A stretch of 64,000 nt of DNA. It comes from Callipepla californica brunnescens (taxonomy: Eukaryota > Chordata > Aves > Galliformes > Odontophoridae). This document shows positions 28,301 to 42,900 of the stretch, one piece after another (within the stretch, counting starts at the first letter, position 1; the number at the start of each line of letters is the position of its first letter). The notes below the pieces were generated by a model. That model made no database searches. It was given only the letters and a program-made list of their open reading frames with translations, and was not told the origin of the DNA. The position numbers were made by a program, and so were the translations under genes. The stretch is from the NCBI GenBank assembly GCA_023055505.1, contig JALIRH010000044.1, positions 1,612,001-1,676,000 of the forward strand, read 5' to 3'.

Positions 28301-31300
28301 ATCAAGTCCTCAGATGTCCTATGTTGTACAGTTCTGTGTTTACATTCACTGATTCAAAGGGCTGAATTGGTGCAAGTCCTTGGTTTGTGCAGATTCTGGA
28401 GGCCTTGGGTTTGTTCTTTTTAAGTAGCTCTGACAAAAATAATAATAATTATTGTTAATTGAACATCATTGAAGTGAGTCCCCATTCCTATTCAAATATA
28501 TCCTCTGTTACTTTGTGCCAGGTGAAAGGGCACCAGTATCCTGATTGATGTACTTGTTATATTCCATTGTTCATTTTCCCCTTCCTTAAAGATAAAAAAG
28601 CAAAATCTTCTAGTTTGAGCTATCATCTTAAGAGTTTATACCTTTGTAGGTGTGGAGTGACTTCCAGAAGTCTTTCAAGATGCATCTGCTTTTCATCAGC
28701 TTGTCCTTTGTCGCTGATGTCACAGTGAAGTCTGAGTGCTTTATACCCATGTGCAATGCCTGTCAGGAATCAATTCTCAGTGCATAAATGTTTTGAGGCT
28801 CCAGTCTAGAAGATAATTTATTTACATTCACAGCAAGGTGCTGAATTTGCTGACATAGTGGGCTTACATAGTGGGCTTATCAGGTCTTCCAAATTCTGCT
28901 AAGTGGCTGAGATTTTTCAGTCCTTTTTTTTTTTTTTTTAATTACTCAAAGTCATAGCCCATTCAGTGTTGATGTGAATGGGAAGTGTGAGGCACAAGCT
29001 TCCATGCCAAGTCAACTGAGCATTTTTTTTAATAAAGGATAACATGCTTGTTGGTTAAATTCACTGTCACCTTTTTGTTACTCATTGAACAAATGTCACT
29101 TCTCCTCAATGGGCACTTGCACATAGCAGCTATGAACAATGATGTACAGTTTGTGATATAGGTCTTCTAAAATGGACCACAGACAGAAGTTTAAATGTCC
29201 TACTGTCAGCTGAAAGAAAGTTGTAGGTTCTTTTAGTGAGATAATTTGTTAGGGGTGTTGTAAAGTAGCAGCTATGGCATTAAGTGACTTGAAAAACATA
29301 AAAGGAATAGAAACAAGTGCCTGGAGATGCAAACCAACCTTTGGAGAAAGCTAGTTCCTATAAGCTTTTTATTTTGGAATTTAAACTCTGGGCAGGTAAC
29401 AAGCTGGGGCTGTAAGGCTAAGGAGTCTGGCCTGGCAGGAGGTTTCTGGTTGCTCTTGGATTTCCCTGGTGGTTTCTGGATTCCTGTCATTAGAGTCCTG
29501 TCTTGTTTCAGATCTGTGTGTAAGCTGTGGAAACACAGCTGGAGGTCTCCTTTCGTGCTCTCGCCTGAGGCTGTATTGAATTATTCCTGTGACAGTGTAG
29601 ACATAGTTTTTAAAACGTTCTGTTAAATGTTTTGTGCAATTTGTGTTATTTTAATGGGAACATAAGAGATCTAAATCAGACAAACATTGATCTCAGTGTT
29701 TTTGAACTTGCATACTTCGTGGCACAAGTTTGCTGGTGTCTGCTAGACCAACAGAATCACTGGAAACATCTTACATCTATGAATGTCTTTTTTCTCTTAA
29801 GTTTTGTGTCTCAGTTTTCTCCTCTGTATTTATGTACTGTGCTTTAGTATCAGTTTTGGAAAAGAAAATATGTTAATTCCATCTTCCAGTTATAGCACCA
29901 TTCCCTTTACATTAACAATTATTTAAGGATTGTGTAATATTTCAATTATTACTGTCCTAAGCCATTCTAAATTTTGCCTGAGTGAAGTATGTTAATACCA
30001 TACAAATAGCCTTCATAGGCCAAGACAGTAAACATGGCATAAGTATTTTGGAATGTGTTATTTGTTATATAGAAAACTTCATGGAAAGGCAAAACAGCAG
30101 ATGTTTCCTGATCTGAAGTTTACTGTTTTGATATTTTGGTATGCAGTTCGTTATTACAGAAAAACATTTTATTGCTGAACTAGTATTATTTCAATTATAA
30201 TCTCTTTGTTGTACATTGACAAAATACTATAGAAGTGCATGGGTGTGTTTTGTTTTTTTTTTAAGCAATTATATAATTGTTATTTTTGGAAACGTTTCCT
30301 TATCTTTTATTGCTACCAATTTTTTATTCTTTTTTTTTTTTTTTTTTTTTGATGCTGACAGTACATCTTAAATTTTTTGTTTTGATTTGATTGCCTTACT
30401 GGTTTCCTTCTCAGAATAACAACAATGACCATGCAGCTATGTCGGTAAGTAGATGCAAGATGAAGAAAAGCATGTGAACTGAAAAAACTATGAACTGCCT
30501 GCAGGCTTATTGCTTCAATTTTTAATCATTAAAAAAAAAAAAGTATTTCAGTTCTGCTGACGACTTGCTGTGTGACTGCATGCAGGAATCAGGTTAATGG
30601 CTAATACAGGGCTTTCATACACTGGAATGGCAGGAGTCCTAAAAACCTTGCAGAAGACTGGTGGTGTGCATTGCATCCCAAATGAGATCATTTAGAGGAG
30701 GCTCTGAGGCCTTTCACAAGTGAGGTCAGGTATCAAAATGCAGTGATGAGGCATGCATGCAGAATTGAGGCAGTTTGACATAACAGAATAAAATATTACT
30801 GAAAGGTCCATCTTTTCTCTGCTACATCTGTCAGTGGTCAAGGGAATTTGTTTGTCCAAATATATATTTGTTTAGAAGATGATGGATTGCATTTAGAAAT
30901 TCTTCCAGGCTCTGATTATTTTCAGGTCATCAATTTTTACACAAGTAGTTTATTTTAATTTGGAAAAAGCATTTCTACTAAAATGAAAATGTTCAAATTA
31001 TTATTAAAATCGTGACATTACTATGTGACTGTCTAATTCTGCTTTATCATATCACTAATGTAATTGAATTTTATTACTATATGCTGCTTAACTGAACAAA
31101 TGTATACTGTGCTATTCACCATGTGAGTGAATAAGTGTATAATGCACTGACTGTATACAGTGTGGAGATTAATGCTATGAAAAATTGAAAATTTGCAGTT
31201 AAAATTATCTTCTCAGGGAAAAGAAAAATTTACTTTAATAATAATTATTAGATGTAGTTTAATGTTAATGACCAGAGCAAAAGCTTTAATAATCCATTTC

Positions 31301-33886
31301 TCACTGGTGCACAGATGTATTCTTGTATTCAATAAAGCATAAACTTCAAATACATGTGCAAGAGGTGGACAAATCTGGAAAAGGCATTTTATTCTATTAA
31401 AACCTTCAGTTTATGTTGAAACAATTAGCTATAGTTACCATAACAATTCGGAATTAAAATAAAATGTATCAGTTTAAAGGGAAAAAAAACCAGTAAAATC
31501 TATATTGTTGTCTAAAATTCCTTGGTCTATTTTTCAGTAATTGTCAATAGTAATTTGAATTTATTTGTAGTGTAGATTAGAATTTTGTATCAAGGGCAGC
31601 CAGACATCTGGGCAGTTTTGTTACAGGACTGTACTCATTGGATTAGGTGCCATAATTAGTTTGGGGAATCTCTGTCTCTTGTTTACCAGGGAAGCTGGAA
31701 GTGGATCCAAAGTAGTTTGTGTTGAAGTGCATAGAGATTGTCTGTAAAATTTAATAGCATCCATTAAATAGTAAATTCTACTCCTGAAGAAGAAAATACA
31801 TTGAGTGTATATTAAATTATATTAGGTTTTTTCCTTTTAATTTGTGATCATTTAAATGTTCAATTTTGGGGGTTGTTGGTTTTGGGGTTTTGGTGGTTTT
31901 GTTTTGTTTTGTTTTGTTTTTTTTTCCCTTAGGATTTTTAGTTTGCATTCTAAATTTACCCTGAAATTTGAGTTTGTCTGTTTCATTGAGATATGTTATT
32001 ATACACATGTGCTTCGCTAGTGAAAGGAGAGATACTCTGTTCGTTGAAAAGAGTAATTTGTTTTCCCCTAACTTTGTACAGCTGCTTTAGTAGATTATGA
32101 GAACTTCCAATTACCTCATCATCACTGCAATGATACACTGTACTGTGTTAGATTACGTACATTTCCAATCTTTAGGCAGAGTCCTTTTGAGAAGAGGAAT
32201 ATAGAGGACAAAGCATTCTACTTCAAAACTTGTTCTACATTGACCAAGTAAAAAGCCAATGGACCTGAACTAGGGTAGGAAGTAGTCCTTGAAGTGGGAG
32301 TTTGGACTGAATAACACTAGTTATGCATTCCAGTGCAAATTTCTGTTATTTGAATACTCATGATGAATACTCATAGTGTCATTAGATACTTCTAATCAAA
32401 AAGGAAATCGAAATTTCATCATACAGCTGTTAACTTCGTAAAGACAATTGAATTATAAAGTTTTCATTTTTTAAGTTTGTATTTTGAGCAGGTAAAGAGT
32501 AGTCTTACATTTTGTTTTTAGATTATGGATATGTATATAAAAGTTTTTACAATTTTTGTGCTTTGTGAGTATGAAGTTAGTCATCCCTTCAGGAAAGAAT
32601 AGCTAGTGAAAAGTTACAATTACAAATTATTTTCAATTAGATATTATTGGCTATTTTCAGTAGAATTTGTTGTGGATACTTTAAGTAAAATTGAGTCCTA
32701 CAGTTCTATTAGGTTTTTAATATACTTGTCTCTTTATCAGTAGTTTAAGAGTTGGATGTGAGTCCTGCTTTAGTTTTTGTAACTGACAAAGTCCATATGT
32801 TTATGGATTGTTGCTTCTTTCTTTTTTTTTTTTTCATTTTCAGATTTTACTTTTTATTTTTTGCTGGACATTTCATACTGTTAAATAAATTTTTAATCTT
32901 ACCTTCTTAGATTTAACAGATAAGTTTTGCTATTTCCTTTTATGCTGAGGATGGTGGTTTGTGTTATTTTATTGTTTCTGTGATTGACAGCAGAAGCCTA
33001 ATTTCACAGCTTGCAGTAAGGGTGAAGGGGTGGTGGTTTTCTGCAGCTATATTCAAAAACTGTCAATCAAAAGCCTCCATAGGCTACTTAGAGAATGGGT
33101 TTTCTTACTGATTTCTCCAAATGCTGCTTCATGCTGTCTTTGATTGGCACAGCCTGGCAGGGAGGATGGATGAATCTGTCACTGGTCGGTTAATTGTGTT
33201 GCTGGTCTCAGCCTGACATCAGGTCTTTGACTCTTAAGTGGCTCAATACAAAACAAATTAGAAGGTTGTAGTCATATTTCTCATTCTATATCCTTTGACT
33301 TTGTTGAATGCAGTCCATAAATCATATTGACTGACACCACAGTGAATGATGAAAGCTGCTTTTGAGACAGCTAGCGTGGGTCTTAGAAAGCAGTGCTGTG
33401 GAGGTGCCTTGGAAGGATGCATATGGCTGACCCTTTGGGAATTTCCTAGGAGCCAAATGTCTCTTTACTGCAATTGTTCTTAGGAGAAAAGCTTTTGGGT
33501 CCTATAAAAAAGGATTTAATATGTCAGCAGATTCTCTTTATAAGCTCCTTTGAAATATAAGTTTGTCTAAGGGTTTTCTTTTTTTTTTACAAACTTTTAT
33601 TTCAGCAAAATGTGAAGGCTGGGTAAAAAAAAACAAACAAAAAACGGTTGCCTTTAACACTGTTAGCAGGTGTTTTTGCTTATAGAATAGGGTCCTTGTT
33701 TCCTCAACTTTACATTGGTTGAGTGGAAGAATAGGTTTTGTAGATAGCAGCAATTAACATAGGGAGAGTGGAGAAAATAGTAGTGTCCCCACATGGGAGG
33801 CAGTACTGGAACAAATGTGAGAAGCCTGCTGAATCTCTGCATGCTATTGAATATTGATATTTTATTGCTTGATACAGTTGACACAG

Positions 33887-33985
<99 letters not shown>

Positions 33986-36900
33986 AAAAAAGTATATATT
34001 TTGAACTAAATGAGATTTATTTCATTGTGGGAAAGAAATGTTTGGTTTTTTTTTTTGTGTTCACAAATCTCAAATTTTCCCTTTAAAATGCATTATGAAA
34101 AAATGACAGGTAATTGATTAATCGGTGAATGATGGAACTTGTTTGTCAAACAAATTTGGATTTCATTCATTTCTAAATGTTGTACATCCAACTTATTTTC
34201 TACTGGGAAGCACTGAATTTTGATGAAGGTTACAATGAAGTTCGTATTTATCTGAGGTAAAATTCAGCATTTAGGTTGATAAGTTTAGCTGCCTCCAGAT
34301 AACACGATTAATTGATTTTTGTAAAGTATAAACTGTATGGTAATGTATTATTTGCCATGTGAACAATAAGCCTGTAGTTCAAGTTGCATAGTTGGAAGTA
34401 GTCAAAATATTAGGATGTTTCCATCTTACAAAATCTTAAAAGAACCATTAAATGTACGTGTATTGATATTTATTTAAAGTCCAAGTGACTTTTCCATGTC
34501 ATTTTTGTATTGTAACCATTATCTTGTGCTCCAGTACTATTGATATTTGCCATATTTCAACGATTAACTACAGATGCTTATCAGAAAGATAAAATTCTGT
34601 TTTTGACTTATAATAATAGGAGGAATACACATTGTTTGCATATAAAATACGTTAAATGTTAATTCTTTTCCTGACAACATATTAATCTGGTTGAACTTTT
34701 ATTACAGTATAGTGGCAGCATAAATAGGACATGGAGCTGATTTGATGGAGCAGTACTTTAAACAGAGATGCACTAGTTGTTCCATTAAATCAAAATGACA
34801 TTTCCATTAAGTATTTGAAACCCACTACACAGTAATTAAATGAACTGTGGCCCATTGATTGCCCTCCTCACCCCTTTTTTTCTTAATTTTCTTTTTTTTT
34901 TTTTCTTGTCTTTCCCCCCCCCCCCCCCATTCATATTGATATTGTTCTGCTTGGGGAATAGAGCTGCATGTCTCCCAGTGTAATTACCAATGGATTTGGG
35001 AGACTTTTAAGCATGCTGTTCTTGCATTGTTTCTTACATTCCATGTTGTCAGTTCATCTGTTTTGGTCAAAAATGTTATTTGCTTTTCTGAGGTGTTCAA
35101 TTAAGAAACTGACATCTCATTTTAGATATAAAGCTCCTAGCATTTTGAGGTATTTTAAAGCTTAAAAGGTATTAGCAAAAGCCGTTTAATGTGTGCATGA
35201 AAATTTAATAATATGAACAAGTCTACTAAGGACAAAATCTTCAGATGTTAAGGAAGAATTTCCCAAACTTTTTCAACAGTGAACTGCTGTCAGTCCTTAC
35301 CACTTTCCTTGGCTTATATGTGTTTCTGTAAGTCAGTGAATGGATCATCCCAACCTTGCACAAAGCAGTTGGGGAGCCATTGCTTTAGAGAATATTTGAT
35401 ATCACTTTACTGTTGGATAGTAGTAAAATGGCAGTGGTTTATACCCCAGTAGGTGGATTACATAGTTATGATTTCTTTCATATAAGCATGTAGATACTTA
35501 CCTTTGTTTCAGTATACATTGTAATACAGTAATTGAAAAGCATCTTTTAAGCACATAAAACCAGTTTAATTCCATTTGCAAACCAAGATCTCTGTGATTT
35601 TGAAGATTGCAGTGCTATAAATAGAATGTTGACATCTGATCGAGTATCTGCTCTTAATTCGTTTTCCTTCTGTAGCAGAATTTCCATATTTTTATAATTT
35701 TATGTACTAAAATGTTAATAATTTATCAAATTAACTTCTGATTTTTGTGATTTGTTTTATTGTTCTCTGGTCTGGAAATGATTCATCTCAATTACTTATG
35801 CTTTGTTAAGAGAAATGTTACTAACTAGACTGATGGAAAAAATATTTCTATTCTGTACAGCAGAGGGCTGCATTTCATTTTGTACACGGTTGATTACTGA
35901 CAGCACTGATTTATTAAGAACCAAAAAAATGATGGATAGCATGAATATTTTAAATAATTTAGCACCGAGCTCTGAGATGTAATTCAGGCAACTAAGGTGT
36001 CAATGATTAGCAAAAGCTGTTATGAGAGATGTCCCAATGGAAAGCAATGCTTTTGGTTAATATCTCTTTTTTTATGTCTGTTGCTAAAAATCTGCGGCAT
36101 GTTGATGCGCACACTTTTACTTTCATTCTATTTGAGTGAAAAAAATCCACACTCAAGCATCCACAGCTTATATTGTTATTATGCTCTTCCTTATTTGGAA
36201 ATGCCCTTGTATCTTTGAAAGCTGATGGATTTCTGGAAGAAGTTTCAATAAGTGTTTGACATCCATTTAATTTAGTTTCCTTGCTGATTTAATAGAAGCA
36301 AAGCTAACAGGCCAGAGAAACAGCTAAAAGTGTGATCATTCTTCTTGTGATCATTCTTCTAATCTAAGTCCTGCTTCATTAAGACTTTGAGCGTATAATA
36401 AGATCAAATCAGATAAGCTGTTCCTTAGTAATATGTCATTTGTTTCTATCTTAAAATGTGTTGCTCTTTCTACTAGGGAAAAGTGGCCCAGACAGCTTGC
36501 ATGTCAGCCTGCCAGCATCTTTCAACATCACTAATGCAGATGCTACTGGACACTGAATTAAAACAAATAAGCATGGGAGCAATTCAGCAGTTTAATTTAG
36601 ATGTGATACAGTGTGAATGTAAGTAGACGTTCCAGTATTCTTATCTGTGTCTGTCTTAAAATTACAGAGAAATGTAATGTTAACCACGTACTCATCTTTT
36701 TTTCTATGATCTATTAAAGTTTTGTCAGTTTGCTGTTGCTGTTTTTAATATGATGAAAAAACAATTTCCTATGAAAGTACAATTAAGTGTGCTAGCAATT
36801 TTGAGAACAAAATTTAAGATTTTTTTTTTAACTTCAGTATCTGATTGAAATATACTGTTGCTACTGCTAATGGTATCATAATCACTACATCCAGTCTAGC

Positions 36901-39900
36901 ACAAAATTGCCCAGAAATACTACATAAATATTATGGTTGTAAATTTAACCACAAAAAAGTAGAATGCCTGTGAAACTTTTATTTTCCCACTTGAGAGTAT
37001 TTATTAAAGTACAAATTTTAACTGTGCTGTTACACAGAGTTTTCTCCCTCCTAGAACCACTCACTGTGCGGAGTGGCAGTGCTCATTTAATAAACATAAA
37101 CTCACTGTTCAAAATATAGCATCTGAATTATTCAGTAAAACTGGTTGAATCTAGCACCAAGCACAGAATTAATTTCCCCATGTTTTACATAGAACTCACC
37201 ACCATAAGGCAAGCTTTTACTCTGTATTAAGGAAGTCATTTCTTAACATTGTTGTGGTGTGAATATATTTCATGCCTACTTTTGCAGTTGATGGCTGAGA
37301 TTCACTGAAAAGGCTCACTAGCACTTCTTTAATGCATATCTTTGGTATCTCATGCTCTGTTTGTTGTTTTGTTTTTGTTTTTTTTTCCTCCGAATTATCT
37401 TTCCTCTTATATGTTTGAGGCACACATCTCAGTGATTTTAGTGACCTCTTTAGTCTGTGGCAGTTCTGCATATCCTCAGGTGTTTAACTTGGACACATGA
37501 AAAAAAACCTACAACTTGATGTCTGCTCAATTAGCAGCCATCTGTGGGAAATTGAAAATTTGTTTTCAAGCAATTTAGTTAGCATCACAGGGGATTCTTG
37601 TGGGATTCCAGGAGCAAAGTTAAAAGACATTTTTGATGCCCACAAGCATGTCTTTCCTCCTCCTGCCCTATTTGTTACATTCCATTTAAAACTCTGTAGC
37701 AAGAAATGAAGGCATCTTTCTGACAGGCCTTTGTGTTGCAGCCTTGAGGCCTTTCAGTGCATAGGGTGAGATGACAGGATTATCAGGATCTTTTTGGAAA
37801 AAATATACAAGGGCTTCTCCAAAAGTAACGCCTCCAATTTGATTCTGTTGGACCACAATATCAGAGGCGAATATTGGTGATATGGCAGTAGAAGTTGAAT
37901 CCTCCCACCATTCTATTCTATTACATGTTGTTTCCATGTGATAGATGGCACAGAGGGTCAGTCTGACACAATGGTTCATGACGTACATGAAACAAAGGTG
38001 TGGAAATGAATTCCCCCATGCAGGAAAATGGCACCCATTGACATTTGTCAATGCTTGCTGAATGTTTAAGGAGACCAAACAGTGGATGTGAGCGACGTAG
38101 AGGCAGTGTATGTTTCAGCAGTGGTAACAGCAGTGTGAAATACAAGCCATGCTCTGGATGGCCGTGCAGATGTTCACAAGCACGGCATGCACGCTCATGT
38201 TCATTGCTGGTGAAAATGCAAAGTTAATGGTGGTAATTATGTTTAAAAATAATGTTTAGTAGCTGACAATTGACTCTGCCTGTGTTGTACTCTTTGTATT
38301 TGTTGTAGTTTCTAAATAGGAGGCATTAGTTTTGGAATTGCCAATAATATTTGTGATCATAACATTAAGGTTTGTCTTTTGATGAGTTGGCCACAGATTA
38401 TGTTTTGATGCTTGATACTTAGTGCATTTGATATTGCAAACTTAACTGTTTTTTTCTAGTAGATGGGTAGGGGTATGTGCATGTGCATTCATCTGATTTC
38501 CCAATTTTAGAAAAAGATCCTGGCTGTGAAAGCAAATTGCATAATATACATAGAGCTGATACCAAATCATTCGCTTAGACAAGCTGAACTGGTGCATCCA
38601 TTACATAATCATTTTCCTTCTGAACAAATAGCGTAATAGCAGAGAGAGCTTGCCCTGTGCTTTATTATTCCATTTATAATGTTTGAAATAAGTGGAACTG
38701 TAAATAGATTAAACTTCAGTTATTTATTTTTACAAAGCTTTTAAAGTGTAGTAAAAAAAAGAAAATGGTTTTACACATAAACCCTTTGAGAAGCTTAAAA
38801 AGAACTGTGGCAGCTTGGCAGAATAATACACTGCAGCAAATTGTGTCTTCCCTTCTGATTCTATGATTCTGTGGAATAAGGAATTGGCACTGGATGTTGC
38901 TCAGAGACTGCTTTGCTGTTGCAGTTTCATTCATAAGGTCCAAGACTGGCACATTCCAGGCCTCACTGTGATGCCTGTGATTTATGTTCTTGTTCATCAG
39001 TCTCTCCCAGCTTTATTCTTTGACACTTTAAGATTAATGGGTACAACAGAGACATTTCAATTAGTGCTTCGGGTGTGCAAACATTCACAAACATTGGGTA
39101 GTTTTTTACTGTATTGTATACATGGATTTGACATTTTACTTATGGACAGGGTGGATATGCTGAGATGATTCTGAACTAAAAATTCATGAGAAATGAAGAA
39201 AGTTCTGAATATTTGAAGATGCTTTTTAATACATTCTTGGCAATGTTCTAGATATTTGTTTTGATTTATAAAATTGCATTTTTATTATTTCTGGTATGAA
39301 ATAGAGGAGATCTAGATAAATGCAGGAAAATGTGATTACTGTCAGAAAAGACAATCAGCAGTCTGATAACCAACCCAACTATCTGTTAGTGAACTGTTAA
39401 GTCAGAAAGTGCTGAAATTCTTAACAATTGTAGCAACCAGGTAGCATGATAATTGGACTTCCACGAAATTAAGGTGGAATGGAAGGAAGTTATCTTGTGA
39501 TCAGTGGGATTTCATTATCCTGCACTTTGTTTCTATGAAAAGTACCTGACTTTAAAAGGCAGAGCAGAAAATCTGAAAGTATCTTTCTGATGCTTTTTCT
39601 TGAGGATAGTATCACATGGTCTTCTTAGTCCATTATTTTTTATATAAAAATAGTGTTGATCATCTTGCTTTGTTCTTCAGTTTTGCTTATTCTTTCCAAA
39701 TATTACAAAAGCTTTAAGTTTGATTTCAGAATGTCTTGGTCTAATTGAAGTATTTTCCACTCTCTCTTATGTATTTACGAACTAGAACAGTGTTTTACTT
39801 TTGTTTTTCATATCATTATTTCTTAATGATCATCTTCTGCTAGGATAATTGATTTCTTACAAAAATGTTCAGAGAAATACTATGTATGTACTTGCTTCCA

Positions 39901-42900
39901 TTGAAGATAACCCAATGAATGGGCTTTGCTTGTACACTGTGTTTCAGTGTCCAAAGGAAGAAAATGGGTTGGGAAGGAGAGGCATTTGCCATTTCTCAAA
40001 GGTGGAATTCAGGTGTAGGTTGGTGTATCTCACTTCATGAGAAGCAAGGTGTAAATAATAGTACAAGAGTTTTTTAGACCCAGAGATGACTTTGGGAATG
40101 TGTGCTGGTTGAGTTAGGGAATCAAAAATCCACAGCAAGCCAACAAGCCACTGAGCTATGATGTTTGTATCATGTAGAGATACAGAAGTATCTTTCTGAT
40201 CATTAAGAAAATGTGCTGGTAAAATACTATATGTAATTTAATATAGGCTTTAAAATATGAAAATTTTATCACAGAATCACAGAAGTGTGGGGGTTGGAAG
40301 GGACATCCAGAGATCATCGAGCCCAACCCTTATATAGCCCTTATGTAGAATGTTGTATTACTAAGTGATTGTATATATTTCTCTGAGTCAGACAAGGTGT
40401 TTCACAGCTGCAGTATTAACAAGTCATTTATCTGAAGAGATCCAACCATGCAAACATACGCATACGTAGGCATATGTTCATCATGCAAACATATGTTGGC
40501 TTCTTCTCCTTGCAAATAGTTTTATGCTATGTTTTTTGCTTTCACAGAATTAAACATATAAATTTTTGAAATACAAATTTAGACAACTTTTTGCTTTGAA
40601 TTTCACACTACAATTTAAGTGAACATAATGCTTTAATTTACAAAGTGATCCAGATCTAGATACCCTACATCAACATTTTATTAATTAAGTAGGACTGGTT
40701 AGAAATTCTAGTTGTTGGAAAAGTTATCAGTAACTTTTGTAGTTTTGAGGTCTGTTTTAATATAGTTGAAGTGTGAGACAGGATCAATTAGCAGAAGGAG
40801 GGACAGTTGAGTAGGCTTCCTTCTTCATCCAGCCATGAGTCTGTGAAGAATGGAAAGGTTTTTAACCCTGCCTGTTGCTGAGGGTGAAAGAAATTCTGGG
40901 ATGGCACGAGATAGCAAACATTTAGTGCAAGTTAGGTTGCAATATATCTTCCAACCAGAGTAATGTATTGAGAGCTGCAGTGTCCAAGTGGAATCCTTGA
41001 CCCATGTGCTCTCTCTTGAGTGTGCACTGAGGTGATCTCCAGGTGAGCATGCCAGGAGCTGAGGAAACCAAGTCCTGTTTTCTCTTGGAAAAACACAGTT
41101 TGCTTCTCTGGAGGCCCCTCACTTTACCTGCCTGTCTTCCATCTACAAGGCCAGGTCAATGTGACTCACTTGAGACAGTCCTTCATCTGCTGGACACATA
41201 TGGCAGCAGAGGAGTAGGGGAAGCAGTGATGCCTGGCCGCATTCAGGGAGGGCTGGAGCCTGGCAGTTGGTGGCCCCCTCAGCGTGGCTCTCCCCAGCCT
41301 GTTTGAACAGCTGGAGCATCCAGCAGGGCTGCAAAGTGGCCAGAGGCTGTTCTGATATTCACCCATTCTCTGCTCTTCATTTAAAAATACAGTTACAGCT
41401 CTGCCTTTGACTTGAAAATTGATGCTATGACACTGACGAAAGCTGCCCTAAATTTAGCTTTTGATCCAAAGTCTGGCCCTGATTTAAATTTTTGCAATTG
41501 AGCTGCAAACTGTCAGAGAATAAGATAAGTACTGAATTCCCAGAGCAGCAGAGCACACACAAATGATGGATGGAAGACTGCGTTTTGAGACAATGCAGTG
41601 AAGGGACCTGTTAATAAATCCAGAAGTGAACAGAAATTCAGTACTACTCACATAGGTCTTGAGTTCCACTTTAGCAGACACAGGCTTTTTTGTAAGTTAT
41701 CTAACTCATCCATCTATGTATGTATCAATTTGCATATATCCTCTATACAAAATGTAATGAGAAGAACAAAATGAAATACTTAAAGTGAAGTCATCTTTAC
41801 AGCATTTAAGTTTACAATTCTTGTGTACCTGTTACCTGATAGCCCATTTTGGTATTGGTACATCTTTTTTTTTTTCATTGGATTCTACTTCCTTGAAATT
41901 CCCAAACTGGCTGTTACTGAACTGTATTTCTGTGCTTAATAGTGAGAAGCTTGGGTGTGCTGTGACAACACATTCTGCCAAAGATCCTGCTGTATATACT
42001 CAGAAAAGGGCATAATGGTATTAACAAAGCGCAAGAAAAGTTGTTGACAAAAACTTTGTGAATAGGAGATTCATCTAATCTGTATATTCAGCTTATTTTT
42101 CTGCAAGCATTGAAGTTCTTAATGCAAACTGCTGAGCAGTTAGTTGTTTACCCTTGTATATGATAGTCTTAATGGTGATCTTTGCATTTTCGATCTCAGA
42201 TATTGTAAAATTCTTGAATGTCCTTATGCATGCTAAAGCAAACAAACAAGTAGCCCCCTACACCTCCAAATCCTCCCTAAGATTAGCATGAATGTAGGGG
42301 GTAAATATTTTAGAAGATCCGTATGTGACAATGTTTCATTACTATCTGGAAAAGGACCCTTAGGACAAAGACATTAAGAATGTTAATCCTGTTCTTATAA
42401 TATCTTCCTAAAATGCTGTGCAGTAGAAAATATTTAATTAGCTTTGCCTAATTATTAGCAAAACTTAAAAGCCCTGAGCTGAGGGAGTGGGTCTGTCTGA
42501 CTGTTACCATAAGTAGATTATCTTTTTGCCCTTTGAACTCATGAAATTTTAATAATGAAAAAAATTCTGCTGTAGTCACCCATCAAAAATGACCCAAATG
42601 CAAGAATAAATATTTATGCTATTATGAATGCCTCCAGTGCCATAAGTAAGTTTATAATAGAAAATCATAATTACAGAGAATAGAGCATATATAATAATTT
42701 AGTTTGAGGCCTTGCATACTTGCTCTGTAGCTACCTGAGTAGTAGGTGCTTTGTAGTGAAACAAACTGATATTGCGTTATTAAATATGTTAGGATAAATT
42801 CTCAATTGTATTACCAACATGAGCACTATCTAGTTTGTTGATTGCTCAAGCTGATGAACATAAGAAAAATTCTCTTAAACTCTTTTGAAGTAGGATGTCT

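Larger units (their letters stand above)
28033..36476 (+). other. EXOC6 intron 18 (8.4 kb, hosts a microexon candidate)
   Basis: Non-coding apart from the candidate 30-nt exon at 30415-30444. Contents: a perfect 13-bp tandem duplication (28853-28878), a T21 run (30330-30350), a GTTTT-rich patch (31866-31925), a long TC microsatellite (33891-33982), a T/C homopyrimidine tract ending in C15 (34872-34928) and a 15-bp tandem duplication (36331-36360). Confidence 0.8.

Noticed and set aside
33793..34086. Ser/Leu-rich frame
   Set aside because: Produced by translating the long TC microsatellite.
38045..38227. 60-codon Cys/Arg/Ser-rich frame
   Set aside because: Lies wholly within the mariner-like element and is interrupted; not a host gene and not an intact transposase.
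38853..38875. ctgattctatgattctgtgg, like a CR1 3' tail in plus orientation
   Set aside because: The sequence just upstream does not follow CR1 consensus, so the 20-base match alone is too short to call.
41043..41306. 87-codon + strand frame in a GC-richer patch of intron 19
   Set aside because: No domain, no splice context and overlapping minus-strand frames; no support as a gene.
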